Shown one piece after another: positions 1 through 5,275 of a DNA stretch of 6,006 nt. This DNA is from Dehalococcoidia bacterium (lineage in GTDB: Bacteria; Chloroflexota; Dehalococcoidia; UBA3495; JAAXIE01): contig JAAXIE010000061.1 in assembly GCA_012270525.1 (NCBI GenBank), positions 1 through 6,006 on the forward strand, in the 5' to 3' direction. The translations under genes and the position numbers were made by a program. Numbering within the stretch: the stretch's first letter is position 1; the number at the start of each line of letters is the position of its first letter. The notes beneath the pieces are model-generated. The model was given only the letters and a program-made list of their open reading frames with translations, did not search any database and was not told the DNA's origin.

Positions 1-9
1 AGTGTGACG

Positions 10-32
10 CCCCTCTCTATCGGGGGGAGGGG
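10..32. repeat. GC-rich hairpin 1 in the left intergenic region
   Basis: Positions 10-17 (CCCCTCTC) pair with 25-32 (GGGAGGGG) in an 8-bp stem with one T-G wobble, closing a 7-nt loop. No T-run follows on either strand, so a classical intrinsic terminator is unlikely. C-rich/G-rich palindromes of this look are common between genes in GC-rich bacteria, where they occur as dispersed REP-like repeats. Copy number elsewhere in the genome cannot be seen from here. Confidence 0.4.
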
Positions 33-46
33 TGCCGCTCCAGCGC

Positions 47-79
47 GCTGGGGAGGGGTCTCCAACCCCGCTCCCCAGC
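47..79. terminator. Strong hairpin beyond the minus-strand operon; possible terminator
   Basis: Positions 47-55 (GCTGGGGAG) are a perfect inverted match to 71-79 (CTCCCCAGC). The stem continues through 56-58 with 67-69 past a single bulged G at 70, giving about 12 bp around an 8-nt loop. It lies 45 bases past the stop of the minus-strand coiled-coil gene, so it could end or stabilise that transcript. No U-tract follows on the minus side. On the plus side only a weak T-rich stretch (TTGCGTT) follows. The structure is visible; the terminator role is inferred, and a REP-like repeat together with hairpin 1 is the alternative. The 123 bases left of the coiled-coil gene hold nothing else I can support. 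Confidence 0.4.
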
Positions 80-123
80 TTGCGTTCGAGCCGTGACGGT
101 GAACCAGATAGGCGGTTGGCGGA

Positions 124-627
124 CTAGCGGACGCCCGCGGTGTGGTCGCTTTCGGGGGTTAGCATGCCGACCCCGTTGCGGACCGTACTGAGGGCGCTGC
201 CGAGATGACGCTCCATTTCCTGGAGTGTCTGCAAAGCGTAGTTGTAGGCCTCGGCACGCTTGGCCATGGCCTCGCGGTCGGCTTGCTCCAGCTTTCTGTC
301 GGCCCGTTGCTGGGCTTCCTCTTCGATGAGGCGGGCCCTTTCCTGGGCGGCTGCCAGCACCTCATGGTCGTCGACCCGGGCCCGGTAAGCGTTCTCCGCT
401 TCTGTGCGGCGGCGCTTGGCGTCGGACTGGGCCTGCTGCATCAGGTTGTCCTTGTTCTCCAATAGCTGACGGGCTGCGTCCACCTCCTGGGGAATGGCGA
501 GCACCAGTTGGTCCATCAATTCCTTGAGCCTGCGCGCGTCTACGATTTTCTGACCGCCCATGGGCATCGTCTTGCTGGTGTCCAGCAGACTCTCCATGCG
601 ATAGATGATCGACCTCACGTTGTCCAT
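124..627 (-). CDS. Coiled-coil protein of the coaD neighbourhood (ATP synthase b-like / DivIVA-like)
   Basis: A predicted 167-residue soluble protein. Residues 1-55 carry a conserved-looking head (MDNVRSIIYRMESLLDTSKT, then VDARRLKELMDQLVLAIPQEV). About residues 55-145 are a long, highly charged, Ala/Glu/Arg/Gln-rich helix expected to form a coiled coil. The tail is short and polar. There is no signal peptide or membrane segment, so it is not a true F0 b subunit, although such proteins are often annotated that way. Similar proteins commonly sit beside coaD in Gram-positive and Chloroflexi genomes; their function is not established. I chose the ATG at 627 over an upstream ATG at 768 because a perfect AAGGAGG lies 6 bases before it, and the longer form would run back into coaD. 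The gap to coaD is 73 bases, so it is probably cotranscribed. A scaffold or cell-division-associated role is only a guess. Confidence 0.8.
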   Translation of the reverse strand: MDNVRSIIYRMESLLDTSKTMPMGGQKIVDARRLKELMDQLVLAIPQEVDAARQLLENKDNLMQQAQSDAKRRRTEAENAYRARVDDHEVLAAAQERARLIEEEAQQRADRKLEQADREAMAKRAEAYNYALQTLQEMERHLGSALSTVRNGVGMLTPESDHTAGVR

Positions 628-633
628 TACTTC

Positions 634-640
634 CCTCCTT
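634..640 (-). promoter_or_regulatory. Strong Shine-Dalgarno site that fixes the coiled-coil protein start
   Basis: Read on the minus strand, AAGGAGG lies 6 bases upstream of the ATG at 627. It is among the best SD matches in the window. It argues that the upstream in-frame ATG at 768, which lies inside coaD, is not the real start. Confidence 0.8.
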
Positions 641-687
641 GCCTCGGATGTATTGGCATTCCGGACGTTTTCGCCTTTGGTGATAGC

Positions 688-700
688 GGCCTCTCTGGCC
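688..700 (-). other. Small hairpin with PyrR-loop-like sequence in the coaD/coiled-coil gap
   Basis: On the minus strand, immediately after the coaD stop codon, GGCC-AGAGA-GGCC forms a perfect 4-bp stem with a 5-nt loop. The core CCAGAGAGGC matches the conserved core of Bacillus PyrR RNA-binding loops (CCNGNGAGG), but without the usual bulged U. The match is visible; binding by PyrR is speculative, because this transcript carries no pyrimidine genes. It may be a chance resemblance. Confidence 0.25.
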
Positions 701-1183
701 CTAGCCCGATAACTTCTTTCGCAGGGCCTGCGCGACGTGCGTTGGCACCAAGCCATCGATATCCCCATTCAGGGCAGCCACCTCTTTCAAAAGGCTGGCA
801 CTGACAAACTGGTATTGCAGGCTGGTCATCAGGCAGACCAGCTCAATATCGGGGGCCAACTGTTTGTTCATGAAGGCCATCTCGTACTCGTACTCGAAAT
901 CGGCTGAAGTTCTCAGCCCCCGCACTATGACATCTGCCCCGGATTTCCGCGCGAACTCCACTACGAGGCCATCGAAGGGCACCACTTCCACGTTGGGCAG
1001 GTCGGCCACCGACTGCCTGGCGAGGGCAACCCGTTCGTCCGTAGTGAACATGGGCGTCTTCATGGCGGGCGAGGAGTACACGGCGATGAGCAACTGGTCG
1101 AAAATGGCCGCGGCGCGGTTGGCCACATCCAGATGACCCATTGAGAAGGGGTCGAACGACCCTGGGTACAGAGCCTTTGGCAT
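701..1183 (-). CDS. coaD: Phosphopantetheine adenylyltransferase (PPAT)
   Basis: This cytosolic enzyme transfers AMP from ATP to 4'-phosphopantetheine, giving dephospho-CoA, the penultimate step of coenzyme A synthesis. The 160-residue length is typical of the family. The N-terminal nucleotidyltransferase signature is at residues 6-20 (YPGSFDPFSMGHLDV), with SMGH at 14-17 in place of the usual TxGH. The family block VRGLRTSADFEYEYEMAFMN spans 87-106, and the C-terminal ATP-contact segment FVSASLLKEVA spans 126-136, where most members have a run of three serines. The start ATG overlaps the rsmD stop by one base (TGATG), with AAGGAAGG just upstream inside rsmD, so translation is probably coupled. 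The rsmD-coaD pairing is widespread in bacteria. The two motif changes are conservative, and I expect an active enzyme. Confidence 0.96.
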   Translation of the reverse strand: MPKALYPGSFDPFSMGHLDVANRAAAIFDQLLIAVYSSPAMKTPMFTTDERVALARQSVADLPNVEVVPFDGLVVEFARKSGADVIVRGLRTSADFEYEYEMAFMNKQLAPDIELVCLMTSLQYQFVSASLLKEVAALNGDIDGLVPTHVAQALRKKLSG

Positions 1184-1731
1184 CAGCCTTCCTTGACGAA
1201 GAAGTCCACCATACTGTCGCCGTATCGACGCCCGCTGGTGCGCGACAGCGAACCGTAACTGTCGGCCAGTTCCACCCGCTTGGAGTGTCCCACCACCACC
1301 ATCCCACCCGCTTCCAGGCCGGGAGCCTCACCCAAGGGCCCCAGGACGGGCGTCAGGTCTGTCATGCGATAAGGCGGGTCCATCAATACGAGTTGGTATG
1401 GGCCCTCCAGTTCATGCACCGCTTGGGTTGCCTCCCTGCAGTGGACGAGGGCATCCTGGGAGAGTCCCAATGCCCTCAGGTTCTCATGTATCCGCTGGCA
1501 CTGGCGCCTGTTGCTTTCCACGAAATCGGCTTGCGGCACTCCCCTGCTGAGGGCCTCGATGCCGAGGGAACCGGTGCCTGCAAAAAGGTCCACCACCCTG
1601 ACGATTCTCCCATCCAAGGGGCCCAGTACGTTGAATATGGCACCCCTCACCAGTTCCGACGTAGGCCGGGCTCCTGGTATCGCGGGACCCTTCAGCGGGC
1701 GACCCCCAGCAGATCCGCTAAGCACGCGCAC
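1183..1731 (-). CDS. rsmD: 16S rRNA (guanine(966)-N2)-methyltransferase RsmD
   Basis: An S-adenosylmethionine-dependent enzyme that methylates G966 of 16S rRNA during 30S assembly. The 182-residue length is normal. The family N-terminus MRVLSGSAGGRPLKGP is present, then RPT at 22-24. The SAM-binding motif I (VVDLFAGTGSLGIEALSRG) is at 46-64 and the catalytic DPPY motif at 118-121. The start is GTG at 1731: the family usually begins with this MRVI/LSGSA-type sequence, and an AGGAAAG about 15 bases upstream is a distant, weak SD. It is the first gene of the minus-strand unit, about 95 bases downstream of the predicted transcription start. It is followed directly by coaD with a one-base overlap. 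Confidence 0.95.
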   Translation of the reverse strand: MRVLSGSAGGRPLKGPAIPGARPTSELVRGAIFNVLGPLDGRIVRVVDLFAGTGSLGIEALSRGVPQADFVESNRRQCQRIHENLRALGLSQDALVHCREATQAVHELEGPYQLVLMDPPYRMTDLTPVLGPLGEAPGLEAGGMVVVGHSKRVELADSYGSLSRTSGRRYGDSMVDFFVKEG

Positions 1732-1832
1732 GATAGGCGGGGCTTTCCTGAGTTATGGTAAAGCGGCCCAAGCCAATTAGAAAAGCCGGACTGGGCCTGA
1801 AGTTCAAGCAGTTTCCGAAGAGCAAGAAATTC

Positions 1833-1861
1833 AATATATGCCCCTGCCCAGCTACGGTCAA
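1833..1861 (-). promoter_or_regulatory. Sigma-70-type promoter for rsmD-coaD-coiled-coil gene
   Basis: Read on the minus strand, the -35 box TTGACC (1861 to 1856, five of six consensus bases) is followed by exactly 17 bases and the -10 box TATATT (1838 to 1833, five of six). Transcription should start near 1826, giving a leader of about 95 bases before the rsmD GTG. This is the best promoter match in the window. It also lies inside the putative 1755-1958 plus-strand frame, arguing that the latter is not coding. Confidence 0.7.
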
Positions 1862-1993
1862 GGTATCACGCCGGGGGTCGGGGTGTCTGGATGAGCGAGC
1901 TCAGGCAGCCAATCGGAACAGGGACCACGGCCCGGCTCGCGGCGGGGCCGCGTTGTGAAGGAGCGACCGTCGGGCAAGTCGTGGCTTGCAGCC

Positions 1994-2022
1994 TTGACAT
2001 AACGTTTCGTTCCTGATGAATT
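1994..2022 (+). promoter_or_regulatory. Candidate promoter of the pyr operon
   Basis: A perfect -35 hexamer TTGACA (1994-1999) is followed after 17 bases by TGAATT (2017-2022). That -10 box matches only three of six positions but is preceded by an extended -10 TG (2014-2015). Transcription would begin near 2029, giving a leader of about 60 bases. A second TTGAC occurs at 2021-2025, with a loose TACAAC at 2042-2047 as an alternative. The weak -10 suits a regulated promoter, but the assignment is tentative. Confidence 0.5.
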
Positions 2023-2042
2023 GACTGGCTAATGACCTAACT

Positions 2043-2052
2043 ACAACGTTGT
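2043..2052. promoter_or_regulatory. Perfect 10-bp palindrome in the pyr leader
   Basis: ACAACGTTGT is a perfect palindrome, flanked by C at 2041 and G at 2054, which extend the symmetry with a mismatch between. It lies about 15 bases after the predicted pyrR transcription start, a typical operator position. A related AACGTT occurs at 2001-2006 between the -35 and -10 boxes. A dimeric DNA-binding repressor could recognise these, but no regulator is identified. Confidence 0.3.
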
Positions 2053-2059
2053 GGTCGTC

Positions 2060-2090
2060 GGCCTGTCGACTACCCTTGATGGGAAAGGCC
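2060..2090 (+). promoter_or_regulatory. Leader hairpin masking the pyrR ribosome binding site
   Basis: GGCCT (2060-2064) is the exact inverse complement of AGGCC (2086-2090), and CCC (2073-2075) pairs with GGG (2081-2083) around TTGAT within it. The right-hand strands cover the purine-rich GGGAAAGG (2081-2088) that is the only SD candidate before the pyrR GTG at 2092. Folding would therefore reduce initiation. PyrR proteins regulate by RNA binding, by transcription attenuation or, in mycobacteria, by blocking translation. This element fits the second mode, but no canonical PyrR loop (CCNGNGAGG) is visible here. The outer stem is only 5 bp. Confidence 0.35.
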
Positions 2091-2091
2091 C

Positions 2092-2688
2092 GTGGAGCGC
2101 GAGCAGCAAATCATGGCACCCGACGACATGCAGCGGTCTCTCGGCCGGATTGCCCTTGAAGTGATGGAGCGTAACCGGAGCTTGGCCGATGTTGTGTTGG
2201 TGGGAATCCTGAGGCGGGGTGTTCCGCTGGCTGACCGGCTTGCCGCGGACTTGGGTCAGTTGGAAGGTGCTGTAGTTCCAGTTGCATCGCTCGACATCAA
2301 TCTCTACCGGGACGACCTCCAGGAACGGGCGCAGCCCTTGGTGCGCCCGACGCAGATACCCTTTTCCATCGCAGGCAAGAAGATAGTCCTGGTGGACGAC
2401 GTCCTCTTCACCGGGCGCACCATCCGGGCCGCTCTCGACGCCCTGATGGACCTGGGGCGCCCCAGCGAGGTGCAGTTGGCGGTACTGGTTGACCGTGGCC
2501 ACCAGGAGTTGCCCATAAGGGCAGACTACGTGGGGCGTGCCTTCGCCACGGAGTGGGACGACGTGGTGAAAGTGAGACTAATGGAAGTTGATGAGGTAGA
2601 TGAAGTGGTGGTGAGCAAGCGAATTCTGGGACTTCCCATTTTCGTCGAGAGCGACGAGAGCGAGGCGGCCCATGGCAACGATTGCTAG
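2092..2688 (+). CDS. pyrR: PyrR: pyrimidine operon regulator / uracil phosphoribosyltransferase
   Basis: A bifunctional RNA-binding regulator of pyrimidine genes in the type I phosphoribosyltransferase fold. It senses UMP/UTP against PRPP, and many members also convert uracil plus PRPP to UMP. The PRPP loop [13 protein letters not shown] is at 98-110. Family blocks DINLYRDDL (68-76), [20 protein letters not shown] (123-142) and RADYVG (143-148) closely match Bacillus PyrR. The start is GTG at 2092, since the whole N-terminus aligns with the family; an ATG at 2113 is the alternative. Past the point where Bacillus PyrR ends there are about 20 more residues ([20 protein letters not shown]), unusual for the family. 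The 3' end overlaps pyrB by 17 bases. As first gene of the operon it probably regulates its own transcript. Confidence 0.95.
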   Translation: MEREQQIMAPDDMQRSLGRIALEVMERNRSLADVVLVGILRRGVPLADRLAADLGQLEGAVVPVASLDINLYRDDLQERAQPLVRPTQIPFSIAGKKIVLVDDVLFTGRTIRAALDALMDLGRPSEVQLAVLVDRGHQELPIRADYVGRAFATEWDDVVKVRLMEVDEVDEVVVSKRILGLPIFVESDESEAAHGNDC

Positions 2689-3721
2689 GAGCATCGAACC
2701 GGGCATCGTGGAAGAAGCACCCGATGTTGGGCGACTGCCAGCGCGAAAACACGTTCTGGACTTGGACGATTTCACCCAGTCAGAGATCGAACGGGTGCTC
2801 CAGACCACCATGTCCATGAAGGAAGTGCTGCGGCGCGACATCAAGAAGGTGCCTCCCCTACGGGGCAAGGTCGTCATGACTTTGTTTTACGAGGCCAGCA
2901 CCCGCACCCGTATCTCATTCGAGGAAGCGGGCAAGGTGCTGAGCGCCGAGGTCATCAACATGTCGGGGTCGGGGAGCAGCGTGGAGAAGGGGGAGTCGCT
3001 GCTCAATACAGCCCTGACTCTGCAGGCCATGGGAGCCGACATCATCGTGATGCGCCACCCGCATGCGGGAGCCCCCAACTTCGTCGCCCGGTCGTTGCAG
3101 AGTGTGAGCATCATCAATGCGGGTGACGGGCTGCATGCTCACCCGACCCAAGCCCTCCTTGACCTGTACACCATCAAGGAGAGGTTGGGTCGCATCGCCG
3201 GACTCAAGGTAGTGATAGTAGGCGACGTGCTGCATAGCCGCGTGGCCCGCTCTAACCTGTGGGGAATGACCGCCATGGGGGCGAGGGTGACCCTCTGCGG
3301 GCCTCCAACTCTCCTGCCACAGGAGATGTTGCGTTCGCCTGTCCCGTCATTTCTCCCGGTAGACCGACCCGGCAACGTGGGGGAAAGGCCAATGATGCCG
3401 CCAGTCGAGGTGGAAACGGATCTTGACCGGGCCTTGGACGGTGCTGACGTTGTGATGGCCCTCCGTCTCCAGGAAGAGCGACAAAGCGCAGGGTTTCTGC
3501 CCAGCCTGCGGGAGTACACCCGTCGCTGGCAGGTGACGCAGGCCCGCTTGGAGCGCGCCCAACCCCATGTGCTGGTGATGCATCCGGGCCCGTTGAACGA
3601 AGGAATCGAGTTGGCCCCCGGCTTGGCCCATGGTGAGAGATCTGCCATCGAGGAGCAGGTTGCCAACGGGGTGGCGGTCCGGATGGCACTGCTGTACATG
3701 CTGGCTGCGCCCAAGGCATGA
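2672..3721 (+). CDS. pyrB: Aspartate carbamoyltransferase catalytic chain
   Basis: Condenses carbamoyl phosphate with aspartate to N-carbamoylaspartate, the committed step of pyrimidine synthesis. The carbamoyl-phosphate site STRTR is at 76-80, the SVEKGESL loop at 103-110, HPTQ at 157-160, [12 protein letters not shown] at 184-195, the aspartate-binding RLQEER at 265-270 and HPGPLNEG at 304-311. At 349 residues it is longer than the usual 305-320. About 25 residues precede the normal start at KHVLDL. A Pro/Arg-rich stretch at about 220-243 also seems inserted after GPPTLLP. The ATG at 2672 has a GAGG 6 bases upstream and overlaps pyrR by 17 bases; GTG 2708 is a weaker alternative. No regulatory chain (pyrI) is adjacent, so allosteric control of the E. 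coli type is not expected. Complex formation with the neighbouring dihydroorotase, known in some bacteria, is possible. Confidence 0.96.
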   Translation: MATIARSIEPGIVEEAPDVGRLPARKHVLDLDDFTQSEIERVLQTTMSMKEVLRRDIKKVPPLRGKVVMTLFYEASTRTRISFEEAGKVLSAEVINMSGSGSSVEKGESLLNTALTLQAMGADIIVMRHPHAGAPNFVARSLQSVSIINAGDGLHAHPTQALLDLYTIKERLGRIAGLKVVIVGDVLHSRVARSNLWGMTAMGARVTLCGPPTLLPQEMLRSPVPSFLPVDRPGNVGERPMMPPVEVETDLDRALDGADVVMALRLQEERQSAGFLPSLREYTRRWQVTQARLERAQPHVLVMHPGPLNEGIELAPGLAHGERSAIEEQVANGVAVRMALLYMLAAPKA

Positions 3722-3732
3722 AGCCGCTCTTG

Positions 3733-3739
3733 AAGGAGG
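3733..3739 (+). promoter_or_regulatory. Shine-Dalgarno site that decides the pyrC start
   Basis: AAGGAGG lies 5 bases before the GTG at 3745. It falls after the alternative ATG at 3718 (which overlaps the pyrB stop as ATGA), so using that ATG would place the SD inside the coding region. Dihydroorotases normally begin only a few residues before the LLIQGARIIDP-type segment, which also favours GTG 3745. Confidence 0.7.
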
Positions 3740-3744
3740 GGGTC

Positions 3745-5133
3745 GTGTCGCAAGAGCCACTCCTGATCCAGGGTGCCCGCATCATCGACCCGTCGCGTGG
3801 GGTCGACGCGGTCGGCGACCTCTTGGTGCGTGACGGCAAGGTTTCTGCCGCGGGTACGATTCCCGCCGACGACTTGCCCCAGCGGTACAACGCGATGGAT
3901 GCTCGTGGCTTGGTGGCCTGCCCGGGCTTCATCGATATCCATTGTCACCTGAGGGAACCCGGTTACGAGCACAAGGAGACCATCGCCACGGGCACCAGGG
4001 CGGCTGCCCGTGGAGGCTTCACCACGGTATGCGCCATGCCCAACACCATGCCCGCCATCGATAACGCTTCGGTAGTGGAGTGGGTGCAGCGGAAGGCGGC
4101 CGAAGAGGGAGCGGTGCGTGTACTGGCGACGGGGTGCATCAGCAAGGGACGCCGAGGACGGGAATTGGCGGAAATGGAGGAGCTTGCAAAGGCTGGCGTG
4201 GTGGCCTTCACCGATGACGGTAGCCCGGTCCAGGAGGCCACCCTGATGCGCCTTGCCTTGTCCTACAGTTGCGACTTGGGACTCCCCGTTAGCGAGCACT
4301 GCCAGGACATGCATCTTTCCGGCCATGGGGTCATGAACGAGGGTTGGACCGCCACTCGCCTCGGCTTAGCCGGGATTCCCGCGGCCGCGGAAGAAGCCAT
4401 GGCTGCCCGCGACATCTCGTTGGTCCGTCTCACAGGAGGTCGTCTCCACCTGGCCCACGTCAGCACCGCCGGAACCGTCGAGTTGGTCCGGCGTGCCAAG
4501 GACGAGGGCCTGCGGGTGACGGCGGAGGTGTGCCCGCATCATCTGGTGCTGACAGACCATAGGGTGATGGGCGGCGACTCCAGCGATACGCCATCAGTCG
4601 ACCACTACGATACCCGTACCAAGGTCTACCCGCCCCTCCGGGGAGTCCACGATGCCGAGGCCTTGCTGGAAGGGCTTGTCGACGGCACGATAGACTGCAT
4701 TGCCACCGACCACGCTCCTCACGACTTCGCCGCCAAGACGTGCACCTACCAGGATGCCGAGTTCGGGATATCGGTACTGGAGACAGCCCTGGGCTCTCTC
4801 ATGAGCCTCGTGCACAGCCATGCCATCGACCTGTCCCTTCTGGTGCAACGCCTCACCATGGGCCCGGCCCAAGTGCTGGGTGGCGACCTCACCCGGTACG
4901 CCACGCTGACCCCAGGCACCCCTGCCGACATCGTTCTCATCGACCCGGAGCGCGAGTGGGTGGTGGACACCAACGAGTTCGCTTCCAAGGGTACGAACAC
5001 CCCCTTCCAAGGCGCAACCTTTCGGGGTAAGGTAGTAGCGACCCTGGTGGGTGGCGAGTTCCGCTACCAAGACGATGCCTTGAGGAGCAGTGCCCGTGGA
5101 AGAAATCAAGATCTGGGCAGTGGATGGGACTGA
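3745..5133 (+). CDS. pyrC: Dihydroorotase, class I
   Basis: A zinc amidohydrolase interconverting carbamoylaspartate and dihydroorotate. With the GTG 3745 start it has 462 residues. The metal-binding HCH is at 66 and 68 in DIHCHLREPG, the substrate-contacting MPNT at 98-101, and FTDDGSP around 155-161. The metal histidines are H185 (SEHCQD) and H238 (LAHVST), and the catalytic DHAPH is at 322-326. Two family positions differ: HCQD instead of the common HCED, and KVYPPLR instead of KVNPPLR around residue 295. The usual ending (RGKVVATLVGG-FRY) is at about 427-441, followed by a polar tail of about 20 residues not typical of the family. It starts 23 bases after the pyrB stop (or overlaps it by 4 bases if ATG 3718 is used). 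Its last 38 bases overlap the next small ORF. Function is confident; the start is moderately so. Confidence 0.95.
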   Translation: MSQEPLLIQGARIIDPSRGVDAVGDLLVRDGKVSAAGTIPADDLPQRYNAMDARGLVACPGFIDIHCHLREPGYEHKETIATGTRAAARGGFTTVCAMPNTMPAIDNASVVEWVQRKAAEEGAVRVLATGCISKGRRGRELAEMEELAKAGVVAFTDDGSPVQEATLMRLALSYSCDLGLPVSEHCQDMHLSGHGVMNEGWTATRLGLAGIPAAAEEAMAARDISLVRLTGGRLHLAHVSTAGTVELVRRAKDEGLRVTAEVCPHHLVLTDHRVMGGDSSDTPSVDHYDTRTKVYPPLRGVHDAEALLEGLVDGTIDCIATDHAPHDFAAKTCTYQDAEFGISVLETALGSLMSLVHSHAIDLSLLVQRLTMGPAQVLGGDLTRYATLTPGTPADIVLIDPEREWVVDTNEFASKGTNTPFQGATFRGKVVATLVGGEFRYQDDALRSSARGRNQDLGSGWD

Positions 5134-5275
5134 CGCCGACGGCCGTTCGCCAGTGTTCGAGTTGAAGCGTGTCACGCTATCCCATGAAGCCCGGGCCCAG
5201 GTCATCGACTACCACCCGCACGCTACGATGACCTTGACGACGACGAATAGCCCCGTCCCACTGCCCACCCCATGA
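5096..5275 (+). CDS. Unrecognised 59-residue small ORF between pyrC and carA
   Basis: This ORF encodes a small soluble protein of unknown function. It begins MEEIKIWAVDGTDADGRSP, continues with VFELKRVTLSHEARAQVIDY, and ends in a Thr/Pro-rich tail (TTTNSPVPLPTP). There is no membrane segment or signal peptide. I chose GTG 5096 because GAGGAG (5082-5087) precedes it by 8 bases; GTG 5090 would put the SD only 2 bases away. It starts inside the pyrC 3' end in another frame, and its TGA overlaps the carA ATG as ATGA. Third codon positions are mostly G or C, like the flanking genes. carA has no SD of its own, so translating this frame probably feeds carA initiation. It may be a real small protein tied to pyrimidine synthesis, or merely a coupling frame. 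Confidence 0.55.
   Translation: MEEIKIWAVDGTDADGRSPVFELKRVTLSHEARAQVIDYHPHATMTLTTTNSPVPLPTP

Larger units (their letters stand above)
1732..2091. other. Divergent regulatory region between rsmD and pyrR
   Basis: These 360 bases separate two divergent operons and hold no convincing gene. They contain a minus-strand promoter for rsmD (1833-1861) and a plus-strand promoter for pyrR (1994-2022). Two small inverted repeats lie upstream of the pyrR -35 box: CGGCCC 1928-1933 with GGGCCG 1945-1950, and GCAAG 1974-1978 with CTTGC 1985-1989. The pyr leader holds a palindrome (2043-2052) and an SD-masking hairpin (2060-2090). Plus-strand open frames at 1755-1958 (67 codons, very basic) and 1891-2016 (41 codons) lack SD sites and resemble nothing I know, so I do not call them. 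Confidence 0.7.

Noticed and set aside
22..58. G-quadruplex from the G-runs at 22-27, 29-32, 50-53 and 55-58
   Set aside because: The middle loop would be 17 bases, too long for a canonical quadruplex, and the same bases form stronger hairpins.
1..96. Possible 3' end of a plus-strand gene (frame open from base 1 to TGA at 94-96)
   Set aside because: The translation is Gly/Pro/Arg-rich and runs through two hairpins; nothing supports coding.
80..100. tRNA T-loop-like GTTCGAGCC
   Set aside because: No acceptor, D-arm or anticodon arm can be built around it.
628..768. Longer 214-residue version of the coiled-coil protein starting at ATG 768
   Set aside because: It would overlap coaD by 68 bases, its extra residues look like out-of-frame coaD, and the strong SD at 634-640 points to ATG 627.
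1755..1958. 67-codon plus-strand ORF rich in Lys/Arg upstream of pyrR
   Set aside because: No SD, no recognisable family, and it covers the well-formed minus-strand promoter of rsmD; the second half is low-complexity GC-rich translation.
1891..2016. 41-codon plus-strand frame that could be a pyr leader peptide
   Set aside because: No SD before the ATG, the frame ends in the predicted promoter -10 region, and no pyrimidine-linked feature such as a U-run pause site or terminator follows.
2041..2502. 153-codon minus-strand ORF opposite pyrR
   Set aside because: Shadow of pyrR, whose PRPP motif and family blocks are unmistakable; high GC content creates long antisense frames.
3139..4326. 395-codon minus-strand ORF opposite pyrB and pyrC
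   Set aside because: It spans two strongly identified genes on the other strand and its translation is compositionally odd with no known motif; a GC-driven antisense frame.
4594..5205. 203-codon minus-strand ORF opposite the pyrC 3' end
   Set aside because: Antisense shadow of pyrC; no SD or family resemblance.
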